64,000 bases of DNA from Polynucleobacter sp. es-EL-1 (GCF_018687975.1 NZ_CP061310.1:1178001-1242000); one strand, 5' to 3'; positions 8,237-17,072 are shown, counted from the first letter of the stretch. Numbers and translations: made by a program. The notes: generated by a model not told the origin, from the sequence alone.

Positions 8237-8458
8237 TTACAACAAAGTGGTTTCGTAGTACTTACGAATGTGAGCGGAGAGTTGATAGCCTTCTTTGTCT
8301 CCTGAAACAGTGCTGCCGATTTCTTGAATAACCGCATTACCAATTGTGGTTTGTGAAGCAACTGCGACAGCGCCAACAGTAGCGCCTGCTCCAATGAAAA
8401 ATTTCCTACGAGAAGGTTTATTTTCTTCAGTAACTGTGCTGGTGGACTTAGTGCTCAT
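8237..8458 (-). CDS. Small formate dehydrogenase-region Tat-signal protein
   Basis: This encodes 73 residues with a twin-arginine signal (PSRRKFFIGAGATVG, RR at residues 17-18). A short tail (EGYQLSAHIRKYYETTLL) follows the signal. It matches the family known as formate dehydrogenase region TAT target, small proteins that sit directly upstream of the alpha subunit in many proteobacteria and have no assigned function. It has a strong AAAGGAG site. The HIRKYYETT end resembles the DIRKYYPVG stretch near the C terminus of the adjacent alpha subunit, which may be chance. It may help Tat export or assembly of the dehydrogenase, which is inference. Confidence 0.85.
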   Translation of the reverse strand: MSTKSTSTVTEENKPSRRKFFIGAGATVGAVAVASQTTIGNAVIQEIGSTVSGDKEGYQLSAHIRKYYETTLL

Positions 8459-8481
8459 CGCAAACTCCTTTGTAGTGCAAA

Positions 8482-8495
8482 TTGATCTATGTCAA
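8482..8495 (-). promoter_or_regulatory. FNR/Crp-family-like palindrome upstream of the formate dehydrogenase genes
   Basis: The minus strand reads TTGACATAGATCAA, one mismatch from the FNR consensus TTGAT-N4-ATCAA. It ends 24 bp before the ATG of the small Tat protein gene, just ahead of the AAAGGAG ribosome site. That is too close to leave room for a downstream -10 box. It may therefore act negatively, or on transcripts starting further upstream. It is a pattern match only. Confidence 0.5.
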
Positions 8496-8524
8496 AGTGT
8501 AATTGGTAAATGTATTTTTTGCAT

Positions 8525-8553
8525 ATATAACAATAAATATATTTTTCGGTGAA
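8525..8553 (-). promoter_or_regulatory. Candidate sigma-70 promoter of the formate dehydrogenase structural genes
   Basis: On the minus strand TTCACC (8553-8548) and TTATAT (8530-8525) are separated by 17 bp of A/T-rich sequence. This lies in the 125-bp gap after the chaperone gene. Transcription would begin near 8518 and run through the FNR-like palindrome. Both boxes differ from consensus, so this is tentative. Confidence 0.35.
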
Positions 8554-8583
8554 TTGATCATAGAAAAATGATGCGATGCAACA

Positions 8584-9225
8584 TCAAATCATATCGAAGC
8601 CCTGGGCTTCGATTGCCATGAATTCACGGGTCAAGGCAGCAACTGAATGATATAAACGCATGTCCGGAATTATTTCTATTGCATCGCACAATTCGTCATA
8701 CCACGGACGAATATGGGCATTAAAAAAGATCCTTTGATTTGTCAGGTTGGAAATCTCCACATCGTCGCCAGCGATGAGATAACGCATAACCTCACACAAG
8801 GCAGCAATGTGATCTTCAGTTTCAGTAATATTCTCGGCAGCTTCCAGACCGAATGTGTCTAAAGAGCGCCTAATCTCCACCAAAGGCTTTTCGTTGAGAT
8901 GTCCTGCCAAGTAAAAAGATGCATTGAGAACAACATTTGGCTTACCAACGCTAATGAAGTTCGCATCAAATTCATCTCTCCATGCTTGAGCAGGATTATT
9001 TTTAGCTAATTCCACCAGGTTATCCCATAGTCGAGCGAGTGGCGCTTCATCAGCACTGCCCTGCCCCTCTGGGATAGATGCCGCTATCTGGTCAAGCAGC
9101 TCCTGATCAGGGGGTAATAAAAAGAAGCGGGCTATCAAACCATATAAGTCAGCCCTGGCTAAATCTTCAGGCAAGCCAACATCACCCACTTCTGCAATCT
9201 TCTGATCTTTTTCTAATTCACTCAT
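8584..9225 (-). CDS. TorD/DmsD-family molybdoenzyme chaperone
   Basis: This 213-residue, mostly helical protein has TorD-family features. It begins with ARADLYGLIARFFLLPPDQELL near residue 23, has a central EFDANFISVGKP segment, and carries ETEDHIAALCEVMRYLI near residue 136, matching the family E-x-x-DH-x-x motif. Such chaperones bind the Tat signal of molybdoenzymes and hold them back until the cofactor is inserted. Here the client is very likely the adjacent formate dehydrogenase alpha subunit. The start overlaps the polyferredoxin stop (ATGA). No signal peptide is seen, in line with a cytoplasmic role. Confidence 0.85.
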   Translation of the reverse strand: MSELEKDQKIAEVGDVGLPEDLARADLYGLIARFFLLPPDQELLDQIAASIPEGQGSADEAPLARLWDNLVELAKNNPAQAWRDEFDANFISVGKPNVVLNASFYLAGHLNEKPLVEIRRSLDTFGLEAAENITETEDHIAALCEVMRYLIAGDDVEISNLTNQRIFFNAHIRPWYDELCDAIEIIPDMRLYHSVAALTREFMAIEAQGFDMI

Positions 9226-11312
9226 GTTTCATTCTTCATCATATCTACTACGCGACAATCACTACACATCTTTAAGCGCTCCATTGCTGGTCCAGAGAAG
9301 GCGGCATGTGCACCAAGCTTGGTCAACATCAGGTCAACCATTTTGAGAGTCCCAAAGGGCTTGCCACAACTAATGCAGTGAAAAGGCTTGGTCTCATTTA
9401 AATTAACTCGTTGCTTTCTTTGATCAACGCTCAATAAGCGTGGCATCAAGCTCAAAGCGTGCTCAGGGCAAGCGGTTACACAGATGCCGCACTGAACACA
9501 TTGCTTCTCTATAAAGGACAACTTAGGCTCGTCCGGATTGTCTAATAGCGCACCTTCTGGACAACTGCCAACACATGACATACAAAGCGTACATGCATCC
9601 TTGTTGATATTTAAGCCGCCTAGTAATGAGGAGGCCGGCAAAGGAGCACCTGCCTCAGGCAAAGCTGTTTTTGCCTGTTTTTCCAAATGACCTAAAACTG
9701 CTTCTATCGTCTCTCTCTTCTGATTATTTAAACCAAAAGTAGCGGGAGTGCACACTGCTGCGAGTGGACCACGTTGACGCAACTGACCCATCGCCAATGA
9801 AACTGGGGCTATGTCATCTGATGCAGCTGCATGGATCAAACTGATACGCGCTTCAAAGCCATATGCCGCCAAGATTGCATTGCAGAGCTCAGCCTGTGTT
9901 TGCAAAGCAGCTTGATAAGCAGGATCTTGCTCACCTGACAACAATAAGTAAACCTCACTAAAGCCATAACTCAATGCGCCTAACCATAGGTCCATTCCTG
10001 TTGAGGCAATATGCTCAACGCCATAGGGGATTAAGTAGGAAGGTAATCCTTCATATCGACTTGGATTTAAATGGGCAGCGCGACCAAGCGCATCGATTAG
10101 GTTTGTGCCAGCTTTCAGGGTGTGTATCAGGAGCGCGGGACTAACAGATTTATTTTCTTTAGCGCACTCTTGAGAAAAAACATTTGCCAAAGTTTTGATT
10201 TCTTTGCCCTGGTGTGAAACACTTGGATAGTTATACCGCATCGCACCCGATGGGCATACAGTGGAGCAAGCACCGCATCCCATACATAAGTTTGGATTAA
10301 CTTCAACAGTACCTTGCCCATTTTTGAAAAGCGAAGTAATGGCTGCTGTTGAACAAACCTCTATACAAGCATTACAACCGACCTTACCGTTTCGACCATG
10401 GGCGCAAACTTTTTCGTTATAAGCAAAGTACTTGGGCTTCTCAAACTCCCCTACTAGACTCAAAAGCTTATTAGCAGCAAATGATTGTTCCAGCGGATCA
10501 GTACCCGGAGCAAAATATCCCTGAGGAGTTTGACTCATACGCATATGAGTCTTTGAACGTAAATCTAAAATTAAATCGAATTGAGCAGTGCGATTACGCT
10601 CAACCCGATCAAAGTTGATCGCACCAATACTGGCGCAGGCCGTAATACATTTGCGATGAGATTTGCACTTATCTAAATCAATCTGAAATGAATCATTAAT
10701 CGCGCCAGATGGACAAACCTCAACACAAGCACCGCAGCGAGTGCACATCTCAGGATCAATGGGGTTTTCTAACTCCCACTGCACTGTGAAATTCCCAAGA
10801 TATCCTTCTATCGACTTTGTTGAGCCAGAATAAATAGGAAAGTCTCTTGATAATGGCAGCGGACTTGGTTCAGTACAGAGAACAGAGACTTCCAATACAT
10901 CGCCCAACTGTTCGGCCCAAGGAATGGCTTGCTCACCAGCACCAATAATCAATGTGCGACCTTGACTCTCGTAATTAATGACCGGAACAGGGTCAGCCTC
11001 AGGCATATCAGCCAAGGCAAGCAACGCAGCAATTTTTGGAGAAGATGACAGAGCTTCCTGTGTCCACCCAGCAACCTCACGAATATTTACAAAACGCAAT
11101 GGTGCAATTAAGGGTTTTTCCGATTGCGCTGCCAACTCATTAAACAAGGCGCCTTCCTGCGTGCAGGCAATGATAAGAGAATCATCGCCGTTAAATGCAT
11201 CCACGACCGAATTGAGTTCTTGCCTACATAAGGCAGTGTGTATCTTGACACCCAATTTACTTGAATCAAGAGGCATCGTTCCATTGCAGTTACAAATTAA
11301 TTTTTGGCTCAT
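9222..11312 (-). CDS. Multi-cluster 4Fe-4S ferredoxin protein of the formate dehydrogenase locus
   Basis: A 696-residue cytoplasmic polyferredoxin. Cluster-binding motifs are CTRCGACVEVCP and CKSHRKC (about residues 190-230), CNACIEVC and CMGCGACSTVCP (about 315-360), then CTLCMSCVGSCP and CVQCGICVTACP (about 575-625). A CISCGKPFG motif and CSDCR close the protein. This architecture recurs between DUF3306 and TorD-like genes in betaproteobacterial formate dehydrogenase loci. The presumed role is electron transfer or cluster supply during enzyme maturation, but no member has a firmly assigned function that I know of. The ATG at 11312 lies 11 bp after the DUF3306 stop. Confidence 0.85.
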   Translation of the reverse strand: MSQKLICNCNGTMPLDSSKLGVKIHTALCRQELNSVVDAFNGDDSLIIACTQEGALFNELAAQSEKPLIAPLRFVNIREVAGWTQEALSSSPKIAALLALADMPEADPVPVINYESQGRTLIIGAGEQAIPWAEQLGDVLEVSVLCTEPSPLPLSRDFPIYSGSTKSIEGYLGNFTVQWELENPIDPEMCTRCGACVEVCPSGAINDSFQIDLDKCKSHRKCITACASIGAINFDRVERNRTAQFDLILDLRSKTHMRMSQTPQGYFAPGTDPLEQSFAANKLLSLVGEFEKPKYFAYNEKVCAHGRNGKVGCNACIEVCSTAAITSLFKNGQGTVEVNPNLCMGCGACSTVCPSGAMRYNYPSVSHQGKEIKTLANVFSQECAKENKSVSPALLIHTLKAGTNLIDALGRAAHLNPSRYEGLPSYLIPYGVEHIASTGMDLWLGALSYGFSEVYLLLSGEQDPAYQAALQTQAELCNAILAAYGFEARISLIHAAASDDIAPVSLAMGQLRQRGPLAAVCTPATFGLNNQKRETIEAVLGHLEKQAKTALPEAGAPLPASSLLGGLNINKDACTLCMSCVGSCPEGALLDNPDEPKLSFIEKQCVQCGICVTACPEHALSLMPRLLSVDQRKQRVNLNETKPFHCISCGKPFGTLKMVDLMLTKLGAHAAFSGPAMERLKMCSDCRVVDMMKNET

Positions 11313-11323
11313 TAATAATCTTC

Positions 11324-11899
11324 TTAACTCGATTTCTTATCCACAGGCATGGGCACAGGGTTCAATTGCACATCATCAGGAGTTGCAGCGGTCGATGTTA
11401 TACGACTCTCTGGAGAATTAGGTAAAGCGGTGGAATGGGTATCTTGATCATTTAATTGGGCATGAGACGAATCGGTAGTAGTAATTTCAGTAACAGTTTG
11501 ATCGTCAGCTTTACTAAAGATACTCAGCATATCGGATTGGGCCATACGCTTTAGCATGGCCAATGGAATAGGATTGGGCTTTGAATAATCATCAATATAT
11601 TCATCAAGACCGTCCATGATGTTGAAGTGGGGATCAGAGAACATTTTTTTTAATGCCGCCTGCTGAACCCCTGGGTCAACGCCTGGCTGCATAAACGCAG
11701 AGAAATCAGGAGCCAACTCATCAATCTTCTCAACATCATCAAGCGAAGGCAATTTGACTTCTTCAGATGAAATGGGGTCTTGAACATCAGTGGAAATTTT
11801 TGGTTCAACCGTCTGAGACGATGGTGCAAGCTCTTCCTCAGATTGAACTGCTTTACCCGATTTAAGGCGGGACCATCGACTTAAAAATCGGCTTTCCAT
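11324..11899 (-). CDS. DUF3306 domain protein
   Basis: This 191-residue protein fits DUF3306 by its start (MESRFLSRWSRLK), a central FSAFMQPGVDPGVQQAALKKMF stretch typical of the family, and its position after a DUF3305 gene. The N and C termini are low-complexity and acidic. I chose the ATG at 11899, because GGAGG precedes it at good spacing and the TTG one codon upstream is less likely. That ATG overlaps the DUF3305 stop (TGATG). It has no signal peptide or membrane segment. The function is unknown; the tie to formate dehydrogenase maturation is from genome context. Confidence 0.85.
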   Translation of the reverse strand: MESRFLSRWSRLKSGKAVQSEEELAPSSQTVEPKISTDVQDPISSEEVKLPSLDDVEKIDELAPDFSAFMQPGVDPGVQQAALKKMFSDPHFNIMDGLDEYIDDYSKPNPIPLAMLKRMAQSDMLSIFSKADDQTVTEITTTDSSHAQLNDQDTHSTALPNSPESRITSTAATPDDVQLNPVPMPVDKKSS

Positions 11900-12435
11900 C
11901 AATCCTCCGAAGAACGATTGGCACCTTTAAAGGATGCGGGTTTATGCCTCTTTTTTGGCTCAGGCCGGAAATGCTGATTCACAAAACCCTGCAACCAAGA
12001 AGCATGCTCATCATTCATGGGAATGTTATCCACTGTTTCACCACTATCAATTAAGTGGGCGGCTTCGTTATAACTCACATCTACACGATGCGGAATTGGA
12101 AAGCTAGATTCTGAACTAATGAGCGTTTTGGATTGATCATCTACATATTGATCAAAATCCTCTTCCATGCGCCACATAACAAACCAGCATGGAAAAGTTG
12201 CAGAAACATTGAGGTAGTAACCCTCAGCATCATCAGGATACAAATCGAGCTCGTATCCGGTAAACAACCAAGACTCTCCTTGCTCATCCCTGCCTAGAAA
12301 CTGCCCCATGATTTTTTCAGGGGGGTGAGAAGAAGAAAATTGGCCATAATCTGGAAGCACCTCTGTTGCCGCCCAACGGAAATCAATCCAAGGGTTATCG
12401 ACTTTTTGCTTACGCATGACGACGGCGAACTTCAT
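11899..12435 (-). CDS. DUF3305 domain protein
   Basis: This 178-residue soluble protein has the DUF3305 pattern: VVMRKQKVDNPWIDFRW near the start, GYELDLYPDDAEGYYLN near residue 83, PCWFVMWRM, and PHRVDVSYNEAAHLIDSGE near residue 133. The C-terminal tail is rich in Lys and Arg. DUF3305 genes sit beside DUF3306 and molybdoenzyme accessory genes in many proteobacteria, and no biochemical role is established. Six bases separate it from apbC upstream, so both are probably in one transcript. The ATG at 12435 lacks a strong ribosome site; an alternative Met at codon 6 (12420) is possible. Confidence 0.85.
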   Translation of the reverse strand: MKFAVVMRKQKVDNPWIDFRWAATEVLPDYGQFSSSHPPEKIMGQFLGRDEQGESWLFTGYELDLYPDDAEGYYLNVSATFPCWFVMWRMEEDFDQYVDDQSKTLISSESSFPIPHRVDVSYNEAAHLIDSGETVDNIPMNDEHASWLQGFVNQHFRPEPKKRHKPASFKGANRSSED

Positions 12436-12441
12436 CAGTAA

Positions 12442-13530
12442 TTAGGTGTTTTGAACAACAATGCTAGGAAACTTGCTACTCATATCTTTCGAAAGAGCAG
12501 CCACTTTAATTGCAACTTGTCTTGCAATGGTTTTATAGATATTGCTTATGGGGCTATCAGGATCGGCAACTACCGTTGGCAAACCAGCATCCGCTTGCTC
12601 ACGAATTGATAAATTGAGCGGTAAAGCGCCCAAGAAATCTGTGCCGTACTCTTGACACATTTTCTCGCCACCGCCAGTGCCAAAAATATGCTCTTCATGA
12701 CCACAGCTAGGGCAAACATAAGTGCTCATATTTTCAATGATGCCAATAATAGGAACGCTCACCTTCTCAAACATCTTGAGTCCTTTGCGGGCATCCAACA
12801 AGGCGATATCCTGCGGAGTGGTTACGATTACCGCCCCGGTGACGGGTACTTTTTGTGCCAGCGTGAGCTGAATATCACCTGTACCGGGAGGCATATCCAC
12901 AATAAGATAATCCAAATCGCGCCAACGGGTTTGTCTGAGTAATTGCTCTAAGGCAGAGGTCACCATGGGACCGCGCCAAACCATTGGCGCATCAGCATCG
13001 ATTAAGAAACCAATAGAGCTTGCCTGAAGCCCATGACCTTCCATCGGTTCAATCGTATTTTCTTCAATAGACTCTGGTCTACCAGTAATACCAAGCATCA
13101 TTGGTTGGCTAGGGCCATAGATATCGGCGTCCAACATGCCAACTTGCGCGCCCTCAGCTGCCAACGCCAAAGCGAGATTAACAGCAGTAGTGGATTTACC
13201 AACCCCACCCTTACCACTTGCAACAGCAATAATATTCTTGACGCCAGGCAGTAATTTAACTCCGCGTTGCACGGCATGGGCAACAATCTGACTGCTGACG
13301 GTGACACTCACGTTTTTAACATCTGGAATTTCTCGTAGGACAGCAATAACTGCTTTACGAATAGCGTCAAACTGACTTTTGGCTGGGTAAGCCAACACGA
13401 TTTCTAGGCTAATGTCCCCGCCTTCTACACGCAAATTCTTAACGCACTTTGCCGTTACATAGTCAATCTGGGTATTGGGATCAATCAAACCTTTTAAGGC
13501 TGCTTGAACTGCTTCTACAGTAACCGCCAC
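12442..13530 (-). CDS. apbC: Mrp/ApbC iron-sulfur cluster carrier ATPase
   Basis: The 362-residue protein has an N-terminal MIP18-like (DUF59) domain (residues 1-85) and a P-loop ATPase domain with the deviant Walker A GKGGVGKST at 107-115. The cluster-bridging pair C273-P-S-C276 lies in YVCPSCGHEEH. Proteins of this family carry and transfer Fe-S clusters. The start codon is GTG, preceded by AGGAGAGAGTT. It lies 6 bp upstream of the DUF3305 gene, which puts a cluster carrier at the head of a locus encoding proteins with many [4Fe-4S] clusters. Whether it is dedicated to formate dehydrogenase or general is not known; apbC is usually a housekeeping gene. Confidence 0.92.
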   Translation of the reverse strand: MAVTVEAVQAALKGLIDPNTQIDYVTAKCVKNLRVEGGDISLEIVLAYPAKSQFDAIRKAVIAVLREIPDVKNVSVTVSSQIVAHAVQRGVKLLPGVKNIIAVASGKGGVGKSTTAVNLALALAAEGAQVGMLDADIYGPSQPMMLGITGRPESIEENTIEPMEGHGLQASSIGFLIDADAPMVWRGPMVTSALEQLLRQTRWRDLDYLIVDMPPGTGDIQLTLAQKVPVTGAVIVTTPQDIALLDARKGLKMFEKVSVPIIGIIENMSTYVCPSCGHEEHIFGTGGGEKMCQEYGTDFLGALPLNLSIREQADAGLPTVVADPDSPISNIYKTIARQVAIKVAALSKDMSSKFPSIVVQNT

Positions 13531-13648
13531 AACTCTCTCCTATAGTAAATATCACCCAAAAGGCAATATCCGTTCGCATTTGTGCAAATCGTTGAATAGT
13601 GGGTAGATTAACCGCACCTGCAAAAAAATGCTTAAAACGTCAATATTT

Positions 13649-13843
13649 CTAAGCCACTACTGGAAAACCAGCATCCTCAATGAGTTGAGCTGCCACTTCT
13701 GCCGATAGGGTTGTTTCAAGTGTTACCACCTGTGTCGCCAAATCAGCCTGAACCTGGGCTTGTGAGTCTTGAGCCTGAATAGCTCGTGTTATGGCGTTAA
13801 TACAACCGCCGCATGTCATGCCTGAGACTTTAAAAGTTTGCAT
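13649..13843 (-). CDS. copZ: Copper chaperone (CopZ-like heavy-metal-associated domain)
   Basis: This 64-residue single HMA domain carries the metal motif MTCGGC (C10, C13 with the chosen start) and the predicted beta-alpha-beta-beta-alpha-beta layout. It would bind Cu(I) in the cytoplasm and pass it to the adjacent CopA. I chose the ATG at 13843, because AAAGGATC lies 6 bp before it; a longer start at 13867 adds eight residues without homology. It is divergent from copA across 74 bp. No copper-responsive regulator gene (CueR or CsoR) is adjacent. Confidence 0.85.
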   Translation of the reverse strand: MQTFKVSGMTCGGCINAITRAIQAQDSQAQVQADLATQVVTLETTLSAEVAAQLIEDAGFPVVA

Positions 13844-13917
13844 ATTTGATCCTTTCGGAGCTGTCAAAATAGTGTTTTAAATGGCTTTTTTGCCCCGTAA
13901 GGTGGATTATCTTCTAC

Positions 13918-16203
13918 ATGAGCATTGACCAACCGACCTCGCCCGAGTTTTTCACCCTCGATATTGGGGGAATGACCTGCGCCTCCTGCGTCGCGCGAGT
14001 GGAAAAGGCTCTGAACAAGGATCCTCGGATCGAAGCTGCTTCTGTCAACCTTGCCACTGAACAGGCGCGCATTCGGATTAAACCGGGCTCTCAAGCCACC
14101 CTAAACGAGCTCATTGGACTTGTGCAAAAGACTGGCTATGAAGCAACAGAAAGTAGCTTAAGAGGTCATTTAGACAGAAATTCCGATAAATCGTTCTGGG
14201 CAACTGATGGCTTTGGGCGAGTCCTCATCAGTTTTGCGCTGTCCGCCCCACTGGTTCTGCCAATGCTACTCATGCCCTTTGGTATTCATTGGTCTCTTTC
14301 GGGCTGGTGGCAACTTGCCTTAGCGACACCAGTGCAATTCATTCTAGGTTGGCGCTTTTATAAAGCTGGGTTTAAATCGCTGCTGGCTGGGGCTGGCAAT
14401 ATGGATTTATTGGTCGCGCTTGGCACTAGCGCTGCTTATGGTCTGAGTTTGTACCTACTTATCAGCTCTAGCCATACCCATGAACTCTACTTCGAAGGCT
14501 CAGCCATCATTATTTGCATGGTGCTACTGGGTAAATGGCTTGAATCGCGAGCAAAGCAACAAACTAGCGAAGCTATCCGCGCTCTACAAAAACTCTGGCC
14601 AGAGCAAGCGAAGGTGCTCAATCTGCAATGGACTGTTGGTAATGACATCAGTCCAGAGCAATATCGCAATTTATCTCTTGAGCAAGTGATGCCAGGCGAT
14701 CGAGTGGTTGTTCTTCCAGGAGAGCGCATTTCGGTTGATGGCGAAATCATTTCAGGAAGCAGCCATGTAGATGAATCTTTGCTCACTGGTGAGAGTGCCC
14801 CTATCAAAAAAGCCGTGGGCTCTAAAGTCATTGGCGGTGCTGTTAATGGTGAGGGTATGCTGGTAATCAAGGCTCAAGCCGTTGGCATTGAAAGTGTTCT
14901 GTCGAAAATTATCAGCCTAGTAGAACAAGCACAAACTCAAAAAGCGCCAATTCAGAAACTAGTAGATCAAGTAAGTGCGATTTTTGTGCCTGCTGTCATT
15001 CTGATTGCGGTATGCACAGGCTTAGCTAACTGGTTTTATTTAGATTCAGCTTCAATCGCCATCTTAAGGGCAGTCTCCGTTTTAGTCATTGCATGCCCCT
15101 GCGCATTGGGTCTAGCAACTCCTGCCGCCATCATGGCCGGCACCGGAGTTGCAGCTCGCTTTGGCATCCTCATTAAAGATGCTCAAGTTCTTGAGTTAGC
15201 GCATCGACTGCACATTGTCGCGTTTGATAAAACGGGAACACTGACGATTGGTAAGCCTCGTTTACTCCATTTCGCTCCACTGAATTTTGTTCAATACGAT
15301 GCCAATCAAATATTAGCCACTGCCGTAGGTCTTCAGCTCGGTAGCGAGCATCCCCTAGCAAAGGCGCTGCTTGAGGCTGCCCATCAACAAACAATTGCTC
15401 CTATAGCGGCAACTAATAGTCGAGCCTTACCTGGCATTGGCATCGAAGGCATTCCGAGTAACGGTAGTTTTGCTGGCAAATCCATTCGCCTGCAAAGTCT
15501 TGCCTCTCTGGAAGGTAGCCCGCATCATCAAGCCGTATCGGATCTCTCAAAAGAGTACTTTAATCAGGGTCTGACGGTTTCCGTTTTAACCATGGATATC
15601 GAAGCCCCTCAGAATTTAGCAGTACCACTTGCCATCTTCGCGTTCGGTGATGAACTAAAACCCAATGCAAAAGAGGCCATTTCTTCATTGCATCAGATGG
15701 GTATTCGTACTGTGATGATTTCAGGAGATAACCTCGCAGCGGCAAAGCGCGTTGGTGCAGTCATTGGTATGGATGAGGTATTTGCACAAGTTATGCCAGG
15801 AGATAAGTCAGAAATCATTCGCACACTCCAGCAGTCCAATGTAGCCACTAAAGAATATGTCGCCATGGTTGGGGATGGCATCAATGATGCCCCAGCTCTT
15901 GCCATGGCGGATGTGGGCATGGCGATGTCTACGGGAACAGATGTAGCAATGCAAGCAGCGGGCATTACCTTAATGCGCGGTGACCCCACCCTAGTTGCTG
16001 ATGCCATTGCAATCTCAAAAAATACTTGGAATAAGATTCGTCAAAACTTATTCTGGGCCTTTGCTTTCAATACTATTGGCATCCCTTTGGCCGCACTCGG
16101 ATATTTATCACCCATGCTAGCAGGCAGTGCGATGGCACTATCTAGTTTTTGCGTTTTAAGTAATGCCCTCTTTCTCAAACGTTGGCGACCAATACATGTC
16201 TGA
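13918..16203 (+). CDS. copA: Copper-exporting P1B-type ATPase
   Basis: The 761-residue heavy-metal ATPase begins with one HMA domain (GGMTCASC, C21/C24). The membrane core carries the transport motif CPC (C393-P-C395), the phosphorylation site DKTGT (D437) and the hinge GDGINDAPA near residue 650. The HP motif (SEHPLAKALLEA) is also present. The features after the CPC motif, including MALSSFCVLSNAL in the last helix, mark it as Cu(I)-exporting (P1B-1). It pumps copper out of the cytoplasm. It is divergent from the CopZ-like gene. The 74-bp gap holds no inverted repeat that I could firmly match to CueR. Confidence 0.92.
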   Translation: MSIDQPTSPEFFTLDIGGMTCASCVARVEKALNKDPRIEAASVNLATEQARIRIKPGSQATLNELIGLVQKTGYEATESSLRGHLDRNSDKSFWATDGFGRVLISFALSAPLVLPMLLMPFGIHWSLSGWWQLALATPVQFILGWRFYKAGFKSLLAGAGNMDLLVALGTSAAYGLSLYLLISSSHTHELYFEGSAIIICMVLLGKWLESRAKQQTSEAIRALQKLWPEQAKVLNLQWTVGNDISPEQYRNLSLEQVMPGDRVVVLPGERISVDGEIISGSSHVDESLLTGESAPIKKAVGSKVIGGAVNGEGMLVIKAQAVGIESVLSKIISLVEQAQTQKAPIQKLVDQVSAIFVPAVILIAVCTGLANWFYLDSASIAILRAVSVLVIACPCALGLATPAAIMAGTGVAARFGILIKDAQVLELAHRLHIVAFDKTGTLTIGKPRLLHFAPLNFVQYDANQILATAVGLQLGSEHPLAKALLEAAHQQTIAPIAATNSRALPGIGIEGIPSNGSFAGKSIRLQSLASLEGSPHHQAVSDLSKEYFNQGLTVSVLTMDIEAPQNLAVPLAIFAFGDELKPNAKEAISSLHQMGIRTVMISGDNLAAAKRVGAVIGMDEVFAQVMPGDKSEIIRTLQQSNVATKEYVAMVGDGINDAPALAMADVGMAMSTGTDVAMQAAGITLMRGDPTLVADAIAISKNTWNKIRQNLFWAFAFNTIGIPLAALGYLSPMLAGSAMALSSFCVLSNALFLKRWRPIHV

Positions 16204-16219
16204 ACTAATGGAGCTTGAT

Positions 16220-17014
16220 TTATTTCGCTAGTTTGCGAATCAATTCAATATCGCCATATAAAGCACGTGTTTCGGATTTAGTGTTGTCAGTATCAGTCAA
16301 TAAGGCAATGCCAACAATATTGCCAGGGTTCTCACCATAAGCCAGTTTGTAATCTGCAGCGAGATTACGTTCGTGTTTGCGCCACTGACCAATATCATCC
16401 CAACCCGAATCGACCACAATCATTTTCACGCGAGAAGTATGGGCATTATTTAAAACAGTATTGACTGGATTTTTACCTGACCAGATATACATCACTGTTG
16501 CATAAGGCATCTCTTGCCCACTAATTAAACTAGCCATCTCAAAAGTCAGCTTTTCTTTTAAGGGTAACTTAGATTTATTGCCGTCATAGGCAACCAAAAT
16601 ACGCAGAGGCGCATCATCACTCTGACTTTGCTCATTGTCAGCTTGTGGAATTTCTCTAACGGCCTTCCACTCCCATTGCAGCCATAAATTTTGCGCTGAG
16701 CGGGGATTTAGTTTGACAGCAAGACCAGATGCCGAAGTTTTAGAATTTGCCGCCAATACAGTGCGGCCTTGATAATTTTCTAAACGGTAAACGGTATTTT
16801 TCTTATACGGTGCAATACGATAAAAATGCCAGCCTTCTGGCATCCCACTGCGAGGCTTTTCAGCAGAAAACTTTGGTAACTCTTCTCGAGCAGGTAATTG
16901 ATCCGCATTAAATGCTTGGCCTGACTCGTTTTCGAGAGAATTCCCTGTAAAGCCAGCACACCCTAGCAATACGCTAGTGCCAATACATAGCAGCATGGTG
17001 GTTTTGGTGAACAT
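16220..17014 (-). CDS. DUF3047 lipoprotein
   Basis: This 264-residue protein has a lipoprotein signal with lipobox LLGC (C19). The mature domain fits DUF3047: GWHFYRIAPYKKNTVYRL near residue 62, LWLQWEWKAVREIPQ near residue 112, LRILVAYDG, and TSRVKMIVVDSGWDD near residue 188. The family is found in proteobacteria and has no established function; its beta-rich fold suggests carbohydrate or ligand binding, which is inference. It converges with copA (17 bp apart) and is divergent from the GT39 gene at 17073. The 58-bp divergent gap may share promoters with the glycosyltransferase cassette. Confidence 0.8.
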   Translation of the reverse strand: MFTKTTMLLCIGTSVLLGCAGFTGNSLENESGQAFNADQLPAREELPKFSAEKPRSGMPEGWHFYRIAPYKKNTVYRLENYQGRTVLAANSKTSASGLAVKLNPRSAQNLWLQWEWKAVREIPQADNEQSQSDDAPLRILVAYDGNKSKLPLKEKLTFEMASLISGQEMPYATVMYIWSGKNPVNTVLNNAHTSRVKMIVVDSGWDDIGQWRKHERNLAADYKLAYGENPGNIVGIALLTDTDNTKSETRALYGDIELIRKLAK

Positions 17015-17072
17015 ATTTTCGATTGTCCCAAAGAATCGAAAAAAATGAAGGGAGTAAGTCTAAAATCATCAA

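Noticed and set aside
13868..13917. CueR-type operator between copZ and copA
   Set aside because: GCCCCGTAAGGT has a half-site flavour but no matching inverted arm at CueR spacing.
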